A stretch of DNA of 64,000 nucleotides from Lepas anatifera. Lineage: Eukaryota; Arthropoda; Thecostraca; Lepadidae. The position numbers were made by a program, and so were the translations under genes. Position 1 is the stretch's first letter. Each line of letters opens with the position of its first letter. A model generated the notes under the pieces. The model worked only from the letters and a program-made list of their open reading frames with translations, had not been told where the DNA came from and made no database searches. Shown here piece by piece: positions 50,601 to 62,175 of the stretch. The stretch lies in the NCBI GenBank assembly GCA_034440635.1, contig JAOTON010000772.1, positions 1,205,001 to 1,269,000 on the forward strand, written 5' to 3'.

Positions 50601-52889
50601 TAACCTGGTTGCTGCCGGTGGCTGGGAGCGGGAGTGCGCACCGGAGCGCGGCGCGCGCCAGCCGCCAGCGCGCGGAATTGATATGCGGCTGGCCTGCGGT
50701 CAGTGTAGGACCGGCGTCAGCGCTTTTTGTGCCGTCCATCTGCGGGCCGCTCGGCAGAGAATCGCGCTGGTCACGCTTGACCTGCTGACAGGCCGGCCCT
50801 CGGCCGGGATGCTGACGCAGACTATTGACGGATGGCCAGGGCTGGCTCATGGCTGTCCCTGCGGTCCGGCTCCGGCCGCTGTTGGAATCTTGATCAGTAA
50901 AGTAAAGCTACACACTACATAATTCATCGAACAAAACTGGAGGCGTGTCACTTTAGAAGTTAGTAACAGTTTCGTTTTCGATCATTTTCCTCACCATGCC
51001 AGCATCCCACAATCGCTTTCGAAAAGTCTCAGTTTTAATAACACCAATAGGGACAGAGCAAGACTATCCCTGGGAAGGATGGAACCTGCGCTTACTTTCA
51101 AGGCGGTCGCGCGGTCGCGACCCTGATTTTCTGCTCCATCCATCAAATACGCCCCTTCCCTCTGTTGTGCCCAGACGCAGTGTGGTCGCGTCGGGGCCGG
51201 GGCGCGCCCTCGCAGATGCCAGCGTCCGCGTGCCGTCGCTATCTCCCCCAGTTCCGGTAATTACCCCTGAGTGGGTACAAAACAGAGCGTGCCGATATCC
51301 GGATATAGGCTCGCGGCGCCTCCACACCCCCCACTGTCACGTGACTCTGGTCGCCATGCCGAGACGATCCTGTCTGGTTGTTGGGACGGCCCGCTTGCTT
51401 GCCTGCCTCACTTTCCCTTTGCTCCAAGGAAGTCTAGGGGGTTTACATGGCCTGACAAAGGAATGGCGCAAGGAAGACTATAAGGAAGCCTCCCCCACCA
51501 AAAAAGGGATTACAGAGTCATACAAGAGGGAATATGACTATCCCCAGCCCACAGAATGAGCAGGCTATGTACATAATTCTAATACCATATAATATTGAAG
51601 GGATTATGTTTGCACCTAAATGGGTATCAGCATCAGCTTTGAACATGTTCGATATTCTGGTCCCGATATTCTCCCAAAATAGGTTGGCAAGATCGGGGAT
51701 TTTCTATTCCTAGCCTCTGTCTTAGAATTCAATAGCCTTTTTCAACTGCATTGTCGACAAGTCGACTAAAATCCAGTGACTGTGTTTGAATTTGATTAGT
51801 ATTTACTCATTTTTGGTTTAAGGGTGACCATGAGTCAACTCACACAAGCCTCTGAGTCGTGCCAGAATTTTCTTAGCGCAAGAGGTCGACATGAACCGGA
51901 TTTGAGCAGGCTTAGAATTTGATGTTCAGCAAGAGCATGACTTGGGGCTTGCGGTTAAGCAAATTTGAGCTCAATCGTGAATAATTTTCTTGATCTAGAG
52001 TCCCTCTGAATCACGTGGGCACGTTATTTTGGGGGAGGGGGACCCTAAATGGTAACAATCTATGGGAGATGCAAGCTTCAGTGGGTCCTTATCCCAGAAC
52101 TCTGTCAATGCGGGAGCCACAAAAGTCTTCTTCTCAAGAACGAAAACTACAATAAGTATTTTCAAAAAGTATTACAGCAGTTTCAAAGTTAACCCTGCGG
52201 GCTGTAAAGACCGGAGGTATTGCTTACAGCCACTGGTTCCAATACAAGTAGTTACCAGTCCAGAGCTGACCTAGAGAGAGTGATGTGGTTCTCTGGAAGG
52301 GGGTGGTGCAGTTCTGGCCGGCCCGGCGGAGACCGCCCCCGATCACAGACCACACGCGCTGAGAGACATCTAGCAGTGTGCTCACAGAGGGGAGAGGAAG
52401 GGACCGCTGAAGATGATGGCCACTGGGGACAACTCGTTCGTAACCTCACGTGGAAAGAGAGCACTCGTGTTCTCATTGTTGCGCACTGCTTTCACCCGGT
52501 GATACGTACACCCATTTGTATTCCAGTGAAAACTGAGCCTGATAACCGGGTTAAAACTTACGTTATGTCGGCGGATATGCAATGTTATTTGATGCAGCCG
52601 AGCTACTTTGTGAATTAATGTTCTGGAAGCCTGTTTACAGTTCAGCCTTAGCAGTGCTCGGCCTTGCGACCCGGTTTGTATGCCCTACAAATGAAATCAT
52701 CTCCCACCCCAGTCCAGTGCATCTGCGGTGCACAAAGTGACATCACAAGGGGATCGTGTTACAGCTGAGGCATTACGGCTGCATTTAACCGCAAAACATC
52801 TCCGCGATGCATGAACGAGACGACACAAGCTGTTGAAAGCCTGGCTGCGATTACACAGCGGACGCCGGCGGCTTCTACCGCTGCGGCAA
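44608..52889. other. Gene-poor stretch with GC-rich islands
   Basis: No exon could be supported. GC- and CpG-rich islands lie at about 45000-45190, 46640-46860 and 49930-51430. The last opens many overlapping frames, the longest 187 codons at 50996-51559, without any family motif. A worn element fragment with GGGGGTGCCGAGGCACCCCC sits at about 49705-49770. The islands are candidates for promoters or the missing Shisa first exon, but I found no ATG with a signal peptide and a phase 1 donor. Confidence 0.35.
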
Positions 52890-53612
52890 ACAGACAGCAG
52901 TCACTGCAGCTGTAGCAGATAAGACATCAGTCACTGCCACTGTACCAGCCGGTCAACAGCCACTGCTGCTGCAGCACTCAGTCAACGGTCACTGCTACTG
53001 TAGCAGTCAGTCAACGGCCACCGCTGCTGTGTCAGTGTAAGGGAGTCAATAGTCGCTCCTGTTGTATCAGGGTAAGAGACAGGGGCGTAGCCAGGATTTC
53101 GCTCAGGGGGAGGGGGGGGTGGCGCCCCGAAAAGGGTCCCTGCGACAGTGCCAAAGGGGCCCTGATGGGTAAAAATAGCCCTGCTTGTTACAGAATCGTG
53201 TCCTCGGGAGGACCTTCGGGCCCTCAGGGGGCGGGGGCGACTGTCCCTCGGCTACCCCTGGTAAATCAAGTCACTCCTGTTGCATCAATGTAAGACAGTC
53301 AATAGTTACGACTGTAGTATCAGTGTAAGGCAGTCGATAGTCACTGCTACTCTATCATTGTACGACTGTCGATAGTCCCTGCTGCTGTATCAGTGTAAGA
53401 CGGTCAATAGTCACTGCTACTCTATCATTGTAAGACTGTCGATAGTCCCTGCTGCTGTATCAGTGTAAGATGGTCGATCATATTGTAAGACGGTCGATAG
53501 TCACTGCTACTCTTATAAGACCGTCGATAGCCCTGCTTTCTATGCAGGGCGGTCGATAGTCACTGCTACTTTATCAGTGTAAGACCGTTGATAGTCCCTG
53601 CTGCTGTGTCAG
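52890..53612. repeat. Degenerate 35-bp minisatellite
   Basis: Repeated strings of the form AGTCACTGCTACTCTATCAT then TGTAAGACTGTCGAT, about 35 bp per unit. Early units (52890-53080) are more divergent (CAGTCACTGCAGCTGTAGC). The array is split by the MITE at 53080-53260. Copies differ by indels and substitutions, so it is older than the other arrays here. Confidence 0.8.
53080..53260. mobile_element. hAT-like MITE inside the minisatellite
   Basis: The element starts CAGGGGCGTAGCCAGG and ends CCTCGGCTACCCCTG, giving inverted termini with one small gap. Flanking octamers are GTAAGAGA and GTAAATCA, five of eight matching, which would be a decayed hAT target duplication. It is 181 bp, G-rich inside and has no coding frame. 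Confidence 0.7.
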
Positions 53613-54777
53613 ACTGGCCCAGATCCGTTCCTCGATCAGGAGCGTTGACGCCGCGCCTGAGCAGAATACCCCCGCGATCCACTGGATGCCCGGAATCGCG
53701 GCAGATCATCTGCCAGATCCCGGCCGTGATAAACGATACATCCGCTGCGTGCTGACTACAGCGGCGGGACTGGGCACGTGATGCTGGTGTCGCAATCCAT
53801 ACCAAACACACGCCCCAGACCTCCCCGCCACAGCCTCTTCCAGTTAGCACCCGTCCCGAGGTGATCCGCCTGAACAAAGCGCCGACGTCGGCGGCGGCGG
53901 CGGCGGCGGCGGCGGGGGCGTGAGTCAGTGATACGTCCACCTGAAGTGATTCACAGCTCTGCGCTGCAGCGGCTTAGTGAGTAACGGCTCCTCCCACTCT
54001 GCGGCCACTGGCGGCTAAAAGAGCGCGGCCGTAAAACTTCACACGTGAAGGACCTGGTCGGCGTAACGCGGCAGTCAGCTACGCCAAGGCATTTTGTGCA
54101 AAGGAACCTGCTCTCAAAACCAACAAGCATTTCGCCGGTGGGGATCCAGGAGAACCGGTCAAACGCCATCCCGCCCTAGTCTGAATTAGAAGATACCCTC
54201 ACGCACGTGCGCAGGGGGGAGTGCTTTAAGTTCTCATACAAATTAATAAGAAACTATTGGAAAATGAAGCGTAACAATGGTTTCTAGAAAACGTCAAGCA
54301 AACTAAGGTGGAACGTGATAGGAACAGAAACACCTGACATAGGCAGATCCAGGATCTTTTATTGGGGAGACGCATAGTTAGGGGCACAATCCGGACTAGG
54401 GGACCTCATTTTTGGATAGAGAAACATCAGGTGGACGCTTTCTAGAGCTACACAGCCGATTTTTTCCATTCAAATTTCAGTAGAAGGTACCATCGTCAAC
54501 AGTCCCAAAAATGTCATTTTTAATTGCTTGAAATAATCAGACACGTCATAATTCAAGCAAATGCATGAAATAGTCACACCTAACGATCATCCGATTCTGT
54601 GAAAATACTTACGGTTGGTTTACACTTTTAATCACCGGGGATGAGAGGCAATTGACGTACAGATGCTGTCCATTGGTATTGATTAAATATTATCATAAGC
54701 GACGTCATAACATTGACATTAATGCAGACTTCATAGAATATTTGATGCTTATGTTCACCAATGCGAGTCAAACTGCT
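53613..54777. other. Non-coding stretch
   Basis: Contains a GGC microsatellite at about 53887-53916 that gives a poly-alanine run in a - strand frame, and GC-rich sequence to about 54180, then AT-rich sequence. No exon is supported. Confidence 0.4.
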
Positions 54778-54913
54778 TAAACGTGGTTAAAACTGGATTT
54801 TCTGGACAGCATGAGCCAATATAGCTACATAAGCTACAACTATTATAAACGTGGTTAAAACTGGATTTCCCGGACAGCATAAGCCAATATAGCTACATAA
54901 GCTACAACTATTT
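54778..54913. repeat. 68-bp tandem duplication
   Basis: Two adjacent copies (starts 54778 and 54846) containing TAAACGTGGTTAAAACTGGA and CCAATATAGCTACATAAGC, with four or so differences. It lies just outside the Penelope-like pair. Confidence 0.9.
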
Positions 54914-54962
54914 TACTAATTTGATGGTGTAATTAAGACGTCATTACAGCAAATTTGACATT

Positions 54963-55231
54963 CTCTGTTTGGTTCATGGCTTTGGTGAACGATATTATTG
55001 AAAGTTTTAGTGCTACGCAAAGCCAAAGGTTGTATTTGTTATACGACCGGTTTCGAGGCCATCTCGGTCCCATTATCAAGTGAAAAAGAGCAAGATAAAA
55101 TCACACACACACTACATAGTTATATAAAACGAATTTCAGTAAACTCGATGGAACATGGAACAATCTTTGTCGTGCTACTAGTTGTTTAAATATTCGACAT
55201 CATGACGCGTGAGTGTTTTCCTCCATGGTCC
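54963..55231 (-). repeat. 3' non-coding end of the left Penelope-like copy
   Basis: It is reverse-complementary to 58332-58531. It carries a TGATAATGGGACCGAGATGG string on the - strand with a following GAAACCGGTC, a faint hammerhead-ribozyme-like arrangement discussed under findings. The outermost 32 bases are not present at the right end. Confidence 0.75.
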
Positions 55232-56699
55232 TCATTGTCGCTTGAGTAGGTCGAGCCAGCCTTGGTACAATACGTATTTGCCTATATTTCTGTTTAGTTT
55301 TTCTCTTGCTGTTGTTTGAATTTGGATGGCTTCTTTAATTTGGCGTTGTTTTGTTCTGGATTCGAAAGTGATCACTTTGGCGTCCCAATCAATAGTGTGT
55401 CCGGTTTCGTACGAATGTTCGGCTGTGGCTTCTGGTTGTCGGTCGGTTAGGGTCATCTCCTCAGGGCTTTTAGAGACTTTTGTGTTCAGCCGTCCTAACC
55501 GACATCATTCTCCGCTTTCTCCTATATAAATTTTGCTGCAATCCGTGCACTCCATTTGGTAGATGGGGCCAGGTTTCTTCGCAAATGGAATTTTGTCCTT
55601 GGGTTTAACCAAAAGTTGCCTGAGAGTTTTTGCGGCTTAAAGTACGTTCTAATCTTGTATTTTGCGCATACTCTTCTTATCTGTTCCGATGTTCCTTCTT
55701 GATATGGTATTACAAGGGTCTTCATTCGTTCTTCAGCGTTGGTGGCTTGGGTGTCTGGTTTTTCATGGTTAGGTCTATTGCATCTCTTAACTCTCTTGAT
55801 TTGTGAGTTCACGAACTCTTCTGGATAGTTATTATCCTCCAGCATAGATCTGATGTGTTTGAGCTCTTTCACGTGCTGTCACCTCTTCGCAAACGTTGAA
55901 AGCCCGCTGGGCTAGTGTTTGCACGACCGTTCTTTTGTGAGCCTGTGGATGGTGGCTCAGGTAGTTTAAGTATTGACCGCTTGTAGTAGTTTTGTAGTAA
56001 ACGTCCGTTGTAATGCGTCCTTCCGGTGAACGGGATAGAGTCATGTCCAAGAAGGGCAGCCTTCCTTCCTTTTCCGTTTCCACCGTGAACTTTATGGATG
56101 GATAAAAGGAGTTCAGGTGTTTAAGAAAAGGTTCGATATCTCCAGCGGGCATCGAAGCGAGTATGTCATCCATATATCGATGCCAGATGTAAGGTGGTTT
56201 TGGATAGGACATGATGGCTTCTTCTTCCAGATGTTCCATGAAGATATTTGCTACCGCCGGAGCCACTGGAGAACCCATCGGAGCCCCAAACAATTGTTGG
56301 AAGAATTTTCCGTTGAACTGGAAAACGTAGTTCTGAGGATGAAGTTCAACAGGCTTGAAATATCACCAGGTGTCAATGTAGTTCGTTCCGGAGAGTCTCG
56401 TCATTTTCCAGAGCGCTCTGTACCTGGGATGTTACCACATCGAGAGGGACACTTGTGAACAGAGCAGACACATCGAATGATACCAGTATATGATTTTCTG
56501 GGACCGTTGTGTAGCGGAGAATGGCTGAGAGTTCCTTGGAGTTTACTACGTGTCTGTGAGACTGTCCGATCAATGGGGACAGTAGGTCGCTGATGTGCCT
56601 TGCTGCAGCATAGGTGGAAGAGCCAACAGCTGATATGATTGGCCGGAGAGGTGAGTCAGGTTTATGTATTTTGGCAGTCCATAAACCTGGGAAGAGTTG
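55232..56699 (-). pseudogene. Penelope-like RT and GIY-YIG ORF, left copy (broken)
   Basis: Read on the - strand from about 56699. The reverse transcriptase part has KIHKPDSPLRPIISAVGSS, then ILVSFDVSALFTSVPLDV (catalytic motif A), APMGSPVAPAVANIFMEHL, and RYMDDILAS (the DD catalytic pair; many family members have YVDD). The frame shifts near 56375, again near 55870 (the next frame ends at 55522), and once more before the nuclease part. The nuclease shows PIYQMECTDC and KIYIGESGE at about 55505-55570, the GIY-YIG half-motifs with the CxxC insert seen in this family. Further on HSYETGHTIDWDAKVI lies at 55370-55420. The stop is at 55232. The 5' third of the ORF is absent. Confidence 0.9.
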
Positions 56700-56716
56700 C
56701 CGAGCTTTTGCTTACT

Positions 56717-56940
56717 GGGAGGCTACACCCAGGAAGCAAAGGCTCGGCAACTCTTCCCAGATTTTATGGACTGCCAAAATACATAAACCTGGGAGGCTAC
56801 ACCCAGGAAGCAAAGGCTCGGGAACTCTTCCCAGATTTTATGGACTGCCAAAAATACATAAACCTGGGAGGCTACACCCAGGAAGCAAAGGCTCGGCAAC
56901 TCTTCCCAGATTTTATGGACTGCCAAAAATACATAAACCT
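56717..56940. repeat. Triplicated 74-75-bp unit at the centre of the inverted pair
   Basis: Three adjacent copies (starts 56717, 56791 and 56866) of a unit containing GGAGGCTACACCCAGGAAGC and ending CATAAACCT. In the right copy's frame each encodes the segment that ends PRFYGLPKIHKP, the block just before the first reverse-transcriptase motif. Only one copy is expected in an intact element. The middle unit lacks one A, so the frame is not kept throughout. Confidence 0.93.
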
Positions 56941-58331
56941 GACTCACCTCTCCGGCCAATCATATCAGCTGTTGGCTCTTCCACCTATGCTGCAGCAAGG
57001 CACATCAGCGACCTACTGTCCCCATTGATCGGACAGTCTCACAGACACGTAGTAAACTCCAAGGAACTCTCAGCCATTCTCCGCTACACAACGGTCCCAG
57101 AAAATCATATACTGGTATCATTCGATGTGTCTGCTCTGTTCACAAGTGTCCTCTCGATGTGGTAACATCCCAGGTACAGAGCGCTCTGGAAAATGACGAG
57201 ACTCTCGCGGAACGAACTACATTGACACCTGGTGATATTTCAAGCCTGTTGAACTTCATCCTCAGAACTACGTTTTTCCAGTTCAACGGAAAATTCTTCC
57301 AACAATTGTTTGGGGCTCCGATGGGTTCTCCAGTGGCTCCGGCGGTAGCAAATATCTTCATGGAACATCTGGAAGAAGAAGCCATCATGTCCTATCCAAA
57401 ACCACCTTACATCTGGCATCGATATATGGATGACATACTCGCTTCGATGCCCGCTGGAGATATCGAACCTTTTCTTAAACACCTGAACTCCTTTTATCCA
57501 TCCATAAAGTTCACGGTGGAAACGGAAAAGGAAGGAAGGCTGCCCTTCTTGGACATGACTCTATCCCGTTCACCGGAAGGACGCATTACAACGGACGTTT
57601 ACTACAAAACGACTACAAGCGGTCAATACTTAAACTACCTGAGCCACCATCCACAGGCTCACAAAAGAACGGTCGTGCAAACACTAGCCCAGCGGGCTTT
57701 CAACGTTTGCGAAGAGGTGACAGCACGTGAGAAAGAACTCAAACACATCGATCTATGCTGGAGGATAATAACTATCCAGAAGAGTTCGTGAACTCCAAAT
57801 CAAGAGGTTAAGAGATGCAATAGACCTAACCATGAAAACCAGACACCAGCCACCAACGCTGAAGAACGAATGAAGACCCTTGTAATACCATATCAGAAGG
57901 ACATCGAACATAAGAAGATATGCGCAAATAAAGATTAGAACGTACTTTAAGCCGCAAAAACTCTCGGCAACTTTTGGTTAAACCAGGACAAAATTCCATT
58001 TGCGAGAAACCTGGCCCCTCTACCAAATGGAGTGCACGATTGCAGCAAAATTTATATAGGAGAAAGCGGGAGAATGATGTCGTTAGACGGCTGAACACAA
58101 AAGTCTCTAAAGCCCTGGGAGATGACCCTAACCGACCGACAACCGAGCCACGCCGAACATTCGTACGAAACCGACACACTATTGATTGGGACGCAAGTGA
58201 TCACTTTCGATCCAGAACAAACAACGCCAATTAAGAAGCCATCCAATTCAACACAGCAGAGAAAAACTAAACGAAATATGGCAATACGTATTGTCAGGCT
58301 GGCTCACCTACTCAAGCGCATGGGACCATGA
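56941..58331 (+). pseudogene. Penelope-like RT and GIY-YIG ORF, right copy (broken)
   Basis: The mirror of the left copy, read on the + strand. DSPLRPIISAVGSSTYAAA through SFDVSALFTSV is one frame that breaks near 57150. The next frame (57159-57791) holds the fingers/palm parts FGAPMGSPVAPAVANIF, RYMDDILASMPAGD, and the distal LPFLDMTLSRSPEGRITTD and QAHKRTVVQTLAQRAFN. It then breaks again near 57790. The nuclease remnant is worn: the GIY-YIG region lies at about 58010-58070 and a remnant of the H-x-IDW region at about 58160-58200, with several indels. Decay in the nuclease part exceeds that of the left copy. Confidence 0.88.
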
Positions 58332-58531
58332 GGAAAACACTCCGCGTCTGATGTCGATTTTAAACAACTGTAGACGAAAGTTGTTCCATGTTCCATCGGT
58401 TTACTGAAATTCTTTTATATAATTATGTGTGTGTTGATTTTATCTTGCTCTTTTTCACTTGATAATGGACCGAGATGGCCGAAACCGTCTATAACAAATA
58501 CAACCTTTGTTTTAGCACTAAAACTTTCAAT
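58332..58531 (+). repeat. 3' non-coding end of the right Penelope-like copy
   Basis: Reverse-complementary to the left terminal part, with small deletions (for example in the GAGATGGCC...GAAACCG segment). It ends ACTAAAACTTTCAAT and is followed directly by the 12-base direct repeat. Confidence 0.75.
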
Positions 58532-58739
58532 AAATTTGACATTGTTTTAAGCACTTTTAGTTAGAAATGACGTGCTTTTCCTACAAAATAATTTTAATTA
58601 TCCCTGACTTCGGACTCAAGTAGCTGAAAACCAGCCTCAAGTTTCTCAACTCTTAAAATGACACCACAGTAAGAACGACATTGAAAATATAAAAATAGTA
58701 TCTTTTGACTGCAAAGCTGTGTACCATTTCGTTTGGATT

Positions 58740-59850
58740 TTGACGGCATTTACAGAACCTAATATGTCATTAGCACGCACTGGAGGGGCCTGGAGCCCCT
58801 CCACCCATTTTCCCAAGGTGGCCGGAGAACCATATTGGTGGCTGAAAACCGTTACTTGGCCACATTTGGGATAATTTAAAGGTGCGTCGATTGGGGAAAA
58901 ACTTTGAAAGTCTGTCTAATTCTTTTACTTGTATGCTTTCAAGGTAATACCTATATTTTGAGCTTCCTACAATCGTGCAGTCGCACCAGTTTACCTGCAT
59001 TAGAGACCGAGTTGTGACGTCATAACGCCATATAAACGAGATGGTATATCAAGGTCACTTCATACGAGGGTTAAATTCAAGGTCAAAGGACAGGGATACG
59101 TCGTTCAGTGGAAGGGCACCTGCCTTCTGAGCAACATGTCCTGGATTCAAGTCCCAGAAGAGCCTATGCATAAGTTTACCGGATCCTCGATATCCCTACA
59201 GCAGAGTGAGAGTTGGGCGACGCCGTATAACCTTGGCAGTTGGTGCGACGTTCAACCCCAACAGTTTTAGGTCATAGGTCATGATTTAAGGTCAAAACAA
59301 CATTTTCAAGGTCATTGACCCCAGTGCTTCCGGTCAAATAACGTTACCCAGTATGGCGTATATAATGCTACGTCATAGTTAAGGTAGCTTAATGTAAAGG
59401 TCAAGGTCAATCCTCATTTCTCATCCAAAGTTAGTTCAAGTGCTAGTTATAATGTACATTATAAAAACGATCATATTGTGACGTCATAGGTCACTATTCT
59501 TGGATCACCCTGAACCCCAAGAGTTCAGAGAATATTTCTCGAGATCTTCCCTCTATGACCGTTGGCCGTTTATTAGTGCATTTCCAACTTATTCCCGAAT
59601 AATTACTGCATTTACACATACGCTTCCAGCACGGTAAAGATCTGAAGTTCATAGCCTCATCTTACCTTGAAAATACTGACCTAGGTCAATGAAAGTTGGC
59701 TAAAATGCAGATTACTATAGCCTCCAAACACCTCCAAAAGGTTGTTTTTCTACATTTATTATTTTTTAGATCTCAAGGGGCTTCCTGGCCCCCTTCAAAG
59801 CGCTTTAGTGCAAAACCCCTCTCCAATGCAGGTGTTTATGCACCAATCCA
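58740..59850. repeat. AGGTCA-rich dispersed repeat, family A copy 3
   Basis: It has the same order of landmarks as the copies at 30740 and 43330: TTTTACTTGTATG, AGTCGCACCAGTTTACC, TCAAGGTCATTGACCCC, GTGCTAGTTATAATG, TACTGACCTAGGTCA and AAACCCCTCTCCA at the end. It is longer because a SINE-like unit sits inside it (59091-59262). TCAAGGTCA sites include 59049, 59077, 59307 and 59399. Confidence 0.78.
59091..59262 (+). mobile_element. tRNA-derived SINE nested in a family A repeat
   Basis: The head has a polymerase III A-box-like GTTCAGTGGAAGGGCACC and a B-box-like GGATTCAAGTCC at tRNA spacing, but the cloverleaf is imperfect. The tail ends TTGGTGCGACGTTCAACCCC, a form shared with the unit at 62176 (TTGTGGGACGTTAAACTTTG). 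The flanking repeat resumes afterwards, and the family A copy at 43330 has no such insert. A target duplication could not be fixed. Confidence 0.7.
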
Positions 59851-62175
59851 GTACCGTATACAAACATAGTAATGACGTTTCCAACATAACCCTTACCATG
59901 ACTGTAATTGGTAACGGTCTCGCAAGAGGGTATTATGTCATCACAGTCCATGAATCAAGCCTAACTAGTCTCCTGGCAGTTTTCCTATAAAAGACGATAC
60001 AATTTTAACAAAATTATGTTGTTCTGACGTCATTAGTATCATACATCTTGACCCGATGTGTAAAGCTGTAGTTTCATCTTTAGATATCTGTAGTACACAA
60101 CAATGCACCTGGACAGATATATATGCACCTTAACTATAAAAATATATCATTAGCCGAGAAACAGAAAAACAAATATTATGACACCATAGCAGTAGGTGCC
60201 CACGTAACGTCTTCACATCTCTTGTCTGAGAACCCAGCTTCCGGGGGCATTTTCATGGCAGATAAGGTGATGCCGTGAGCAAATTCAAAATTCATGGGAA
60301 GTTGTTAAAGCATCACAATGGCGTCAACCTGCGCAGGAGGAACACTAAACTCAGCAATGAACAGGTAATACAGTATCAGGTAGCTAAAACACATTATCGA
60401 TTCAGGCAGGCAGTTCCGACAGCTGTGATTGCATTTCGCTGATTACTTCAATCACTGTCAGACCCCACCGAGTAGCCCTGCTGCCTGGCTTTGATCTCAC
60501 CATTGAATTTGTGATGGTGCGTCAGTCAGCCCGCTTTGCACCTGATGTAATAGGGAGGCAGCGCCGGTGCGCGCGCTCAAGCCGTGCCCCTGCATAGAGT
60601 GGGACGGAGCGCCTGACAAATCGCACCCGGTGTAGCACGCACGATCTTCATTACCGGCACGATGGCTGAATAAGTATGGACGTAGCACAGTTTCAGAAGC
60701 TGTCACAGGTCTGACAACGGAAAATCGTTTTAAGATTCAGTATATAATTTAAGGCAGGCTTGAACATGGTGAAACTGCTTGGCACTTCATTCCTAAAAAA
60801 ACAGCAGATGAAAGACGAGTGTTTTTAAGGACACGATGACGAAATGTTGAAGGTAGGGAAAATGAATTATTATTCAAATATGATGAAGCAAACAAGCTGT
60901 CACATTGCATGAAATTATGCATCGCAGCACAAATCCATTCCCTCATTCATTCATAACGCTCGCTCACCTTGGTGATCATCCGCCAGCTGCCTGCGAATCG
61001 ACATCGTGGCCGCCTCTGTGCGCCCCTCCTTCCAATACGTCACCACTTCCGGCTTCGCCACGCAATGCACCAGCTCACGCCACTCTCACGACCTGCATGA
61101 CCCCACGCGCGGACACCCGCGCCCCAGGCTAGACACAACACTGAGCTCCGCCGGCCGGCGCACGGCCGCGCGTGCCGGCCGCGCATGCGCGCTTGGGTCG
61201 GACGCGGCTGTCAGCTCCGTGAAACGAACGGCGTGATGCTCCAATGACGGGTAGGATTCCCGTTTCACTGGATAAGGGGCTCCTCTCGGCGAGGGAAATC
61301 GGAGGAATGATCTCTCTGGCAGCATCTTTACACACTGGGAAGCAGTTTGCTATTCCAGAAACGTGAAAAAAGGAGACTTTGGTGAAGAATATAAAAGTTG
61401 TCGTAAATTTTACATGACCCTCGAGTGACCGTTTAATAATACTTGAGAGATTGCGTAAAATATCCCAAAAGCATCATCATTTATACGGTCCAAGACAAGA
61501 ATAATATCATCACAGGTTTGCCAAGTGACACGCTAAGATTGAGTTGTTATTAAAAATGGTACAGCTTCATCCTTAGTCTTGGTAAGCGACCCGAGTAGAA
61601 GTTATTAAAATTCAAGTGAGATTAAAGGGAAGACCGTGACATGCGGCAGCGCCGCTGACACGGCTGGTCGTGTCTCGATGAAGTGGTGGTCTGACGTGAT
61701 GTTAAAATGAAACAATATGTTTTCAAACCGTTCAAACAAACGGTTAGAAAGCATGCAAATACAAAGCAGAGCCAAGAAAAAGAAAGAATATCCAACGTTA
61801 GAATCCAACGTCGGAAAGTTTGACTTGCACTTGTAAGCATTATCATTCAATTATCCATGAAATCTGGACACATACCTGTTTGTGTTTTGTGACATTTATA
61901 TTGATATTCAATATAAAAACTAATGTCATTATTTTTCATGAAAATTCGGTCCCATCTCAGGTCATCAAAAGTTGAATTCAGCCTCAAGTATTTGGATAGG
62001 GCAGGATAAACCAAAGATTTGACAATTTCTACATGTTTACTTGGAGTATGATGCCGCCGAGGATTTTAAAGGCTTAAAACAACTTTTTGGAATCATTGTG
62101 GATGGTGCTATCAATTGTACTTTGGATGAAGAAAATTAGGTGGGCAGTTATCGAATCAAGAGGGGGGAAGCTTGA
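59851..62175. other. Non-coding stretch
   Basis: AT-rich apart from a CpG-rich island at about 60970-61260 (GCCGGCCGGCGCACGGCCGCG). Frames there lack motifs. Nothing else is supported. Confidence 0.4.

Larger units (their letters stand above)
54963..58531. mobile_element. Head-to-head pair of Penelope-like retroelements
   Basis: Two copies of one Penelope-like element face away from each other around a centre near 56700, and their sequence is reverse-complementary across about 1.5 kb of coding sequence and the terminal non-coding part. The 12-base AAATTTGACATT occurs in direct orientation at 54951-54962 and 58532-58543, just outside both ends. This looks like a single target duplication around the whole pair. 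Penelope-like elements combine a telomerase-related reverse transcriptase with a GIY-YIG nuclease and often occur as partial inverted or tandem pairs. Both copies lack their 5' parts and are broken by frameshifts, so neither can be active. The left end carries about 32 extra bases compared with the right. Confidence 0.88.

Noticed and set aside
50996..51559. 187-codon + strand open frame
   Set aside because: It lies in a GC-rich island with equally long frames on other strands and frames; no motif, no exon borders and no third-position bias distinct from the overlapping frames.
53566..53940. 124-codon - strand frame starting with a poly-alanine run
   Set aside because: The alanine run is a GGC microsatellite and the frame ends inside the 35-bp minisatellite.
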